The notes beneath the pieces were generated by a model, which ran no database searches, was not told where the DNA came from, and saw only the letters and a list, made by a program, of their open reading frames with translations. Shown one piece after another: positions 5,680 through 5,733 of a DNA stretch of 5,733 nucleotides; the first letter of the stretch is position 1; each line of letters begins with the position of its first letter. The DNA is from Lachnospiraceae bacterium UBA1251 (GTDB taxonomy: Bacteria > Bacillota > Clostridia > Lachnospirales > Lachnospiraceae): NCBI GenBank assembly GCA_002308255.1, contig DBVZ01000122.1, forward strand, positions 1-5,733, read 5' to 3'. The position numbers were made by a program, and so were the translations under genes.

Positions 5680-5708
5680 ATTATACTCCCAAAAGGGGGA
5701 GTAATAAA
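5680..5708 (-). promoter_or_regulatory. Sigma-A-type promoter candidate for the NagB-like gene
   Basis: The - strand has a perfect -10 box TATAAT (5685-5680). Seventeen bases upstream is TTTATT (5708-5703), which matches only three of six positions of TTGACA. Transcription would begin near 5673 and leave a leader of about 55 bases. The weak -35 suggests dependence on an activator or a regulated promoter. The surrounding AT-rich block contrasts with the GC-rich genes. Confidence 0.55.
5684..5703. promoter_or_regulatory. Inverted repeat TACTCCC-N6-GGGAGTA in the promoter spacer, operator candidate
   Basis: TACTCCC (5684-5690) and GGGAGTA (5697-5703) are exact reverse complements with a 6-base spacer. 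The repeat fills the space between the -35 and -10 boxes and overlaps the edges of both, a position where a bound repressor would block RNA polymerase. The motif is not one I can assign to a known regulator. Confidence 0.45.
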
Positions 5709-5733
5709 GAGTGAGTCGGGGGACGTATCAGTG

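Noticed and set aside
1..5733. Search for CRISPR arrays, tRNA or rRNA genes, insertion sequences and vancomycin-resistance partners
   Set aside because: No spaced repeats, cloverleaf-like segments, transposase motifs or vanHAX/VanRS genes were seen.

Overview
The window holds five protein-coding genes in two convergent blocks: two on the + strand at the left, three on the - strand at the right. Dense packing, strong AGGAGG-type ribosome binding sites, moderately high GC and the gene families suggest a Gram-positive anaerobe of the Clostridia, perhaps Lachnospiraceae or a relative. That placement is inferred from style, since no marker gene is present.

Left block (1-1910, + strand): a LysR-type regulator whose first few codons lie outside the window, then, 15 bases later, a membrane-anchored VanY-type (peptidase M15B) D,D-carboxypeptidase. 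The pair looks co-transcribed. It meets the right block tail to tail, with 41 bases between stop codons (1911-1951) and no terminator in the gap. A perfect 10-bp inverted repeat lies just inside the 3' end of the carboxypeptidase gene.

Right block (5617 down to 1952, - strand): in transcription order, a divergent glucosamine-6-phosphate-deaminase-like protein, a 196-base leader or intergenic region (4450-4645) rich in inverted repeats, an enolase-superfamily dipeptide epimerase, and a cytoplasmic serine beta-lactamase-like hydrolase. The last two are translationally coupled: the final codons of the epimerase form the ribosome binding site of the hydrolase, whose ATG is 2 bases past the stop. 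A promoter candidate with a perfect TATAAT and an inverted repeat in its spacer precedes the deaminase-like gene.

A common theme is cell-wall or D-amino-acid peptide metabolism. The carboxypeptidase would trim terminal D-Ala outside the membrane. The epimerase would invert a dipeptide stereocentre in the cytosol. The hydrolase could cleave or deacylate a related compound, and the NagB-like protein would act on a sugar-like molecule. Two points argue against plain murein recycling. The epimerase lacks the arginine that recognises Glu in L-Ala-D/L-Glu epimerases. The NagB-like protein has lost the phosphate loop and two of the catalytic residues of true deaminases. The right block may therefore be a small uncharacterised catabolic unit for an unusual peptide or amino-sugar compound. 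All comparisons with E. coli NagB and B. subtilis YkfB were made from memory, without an alignment program.
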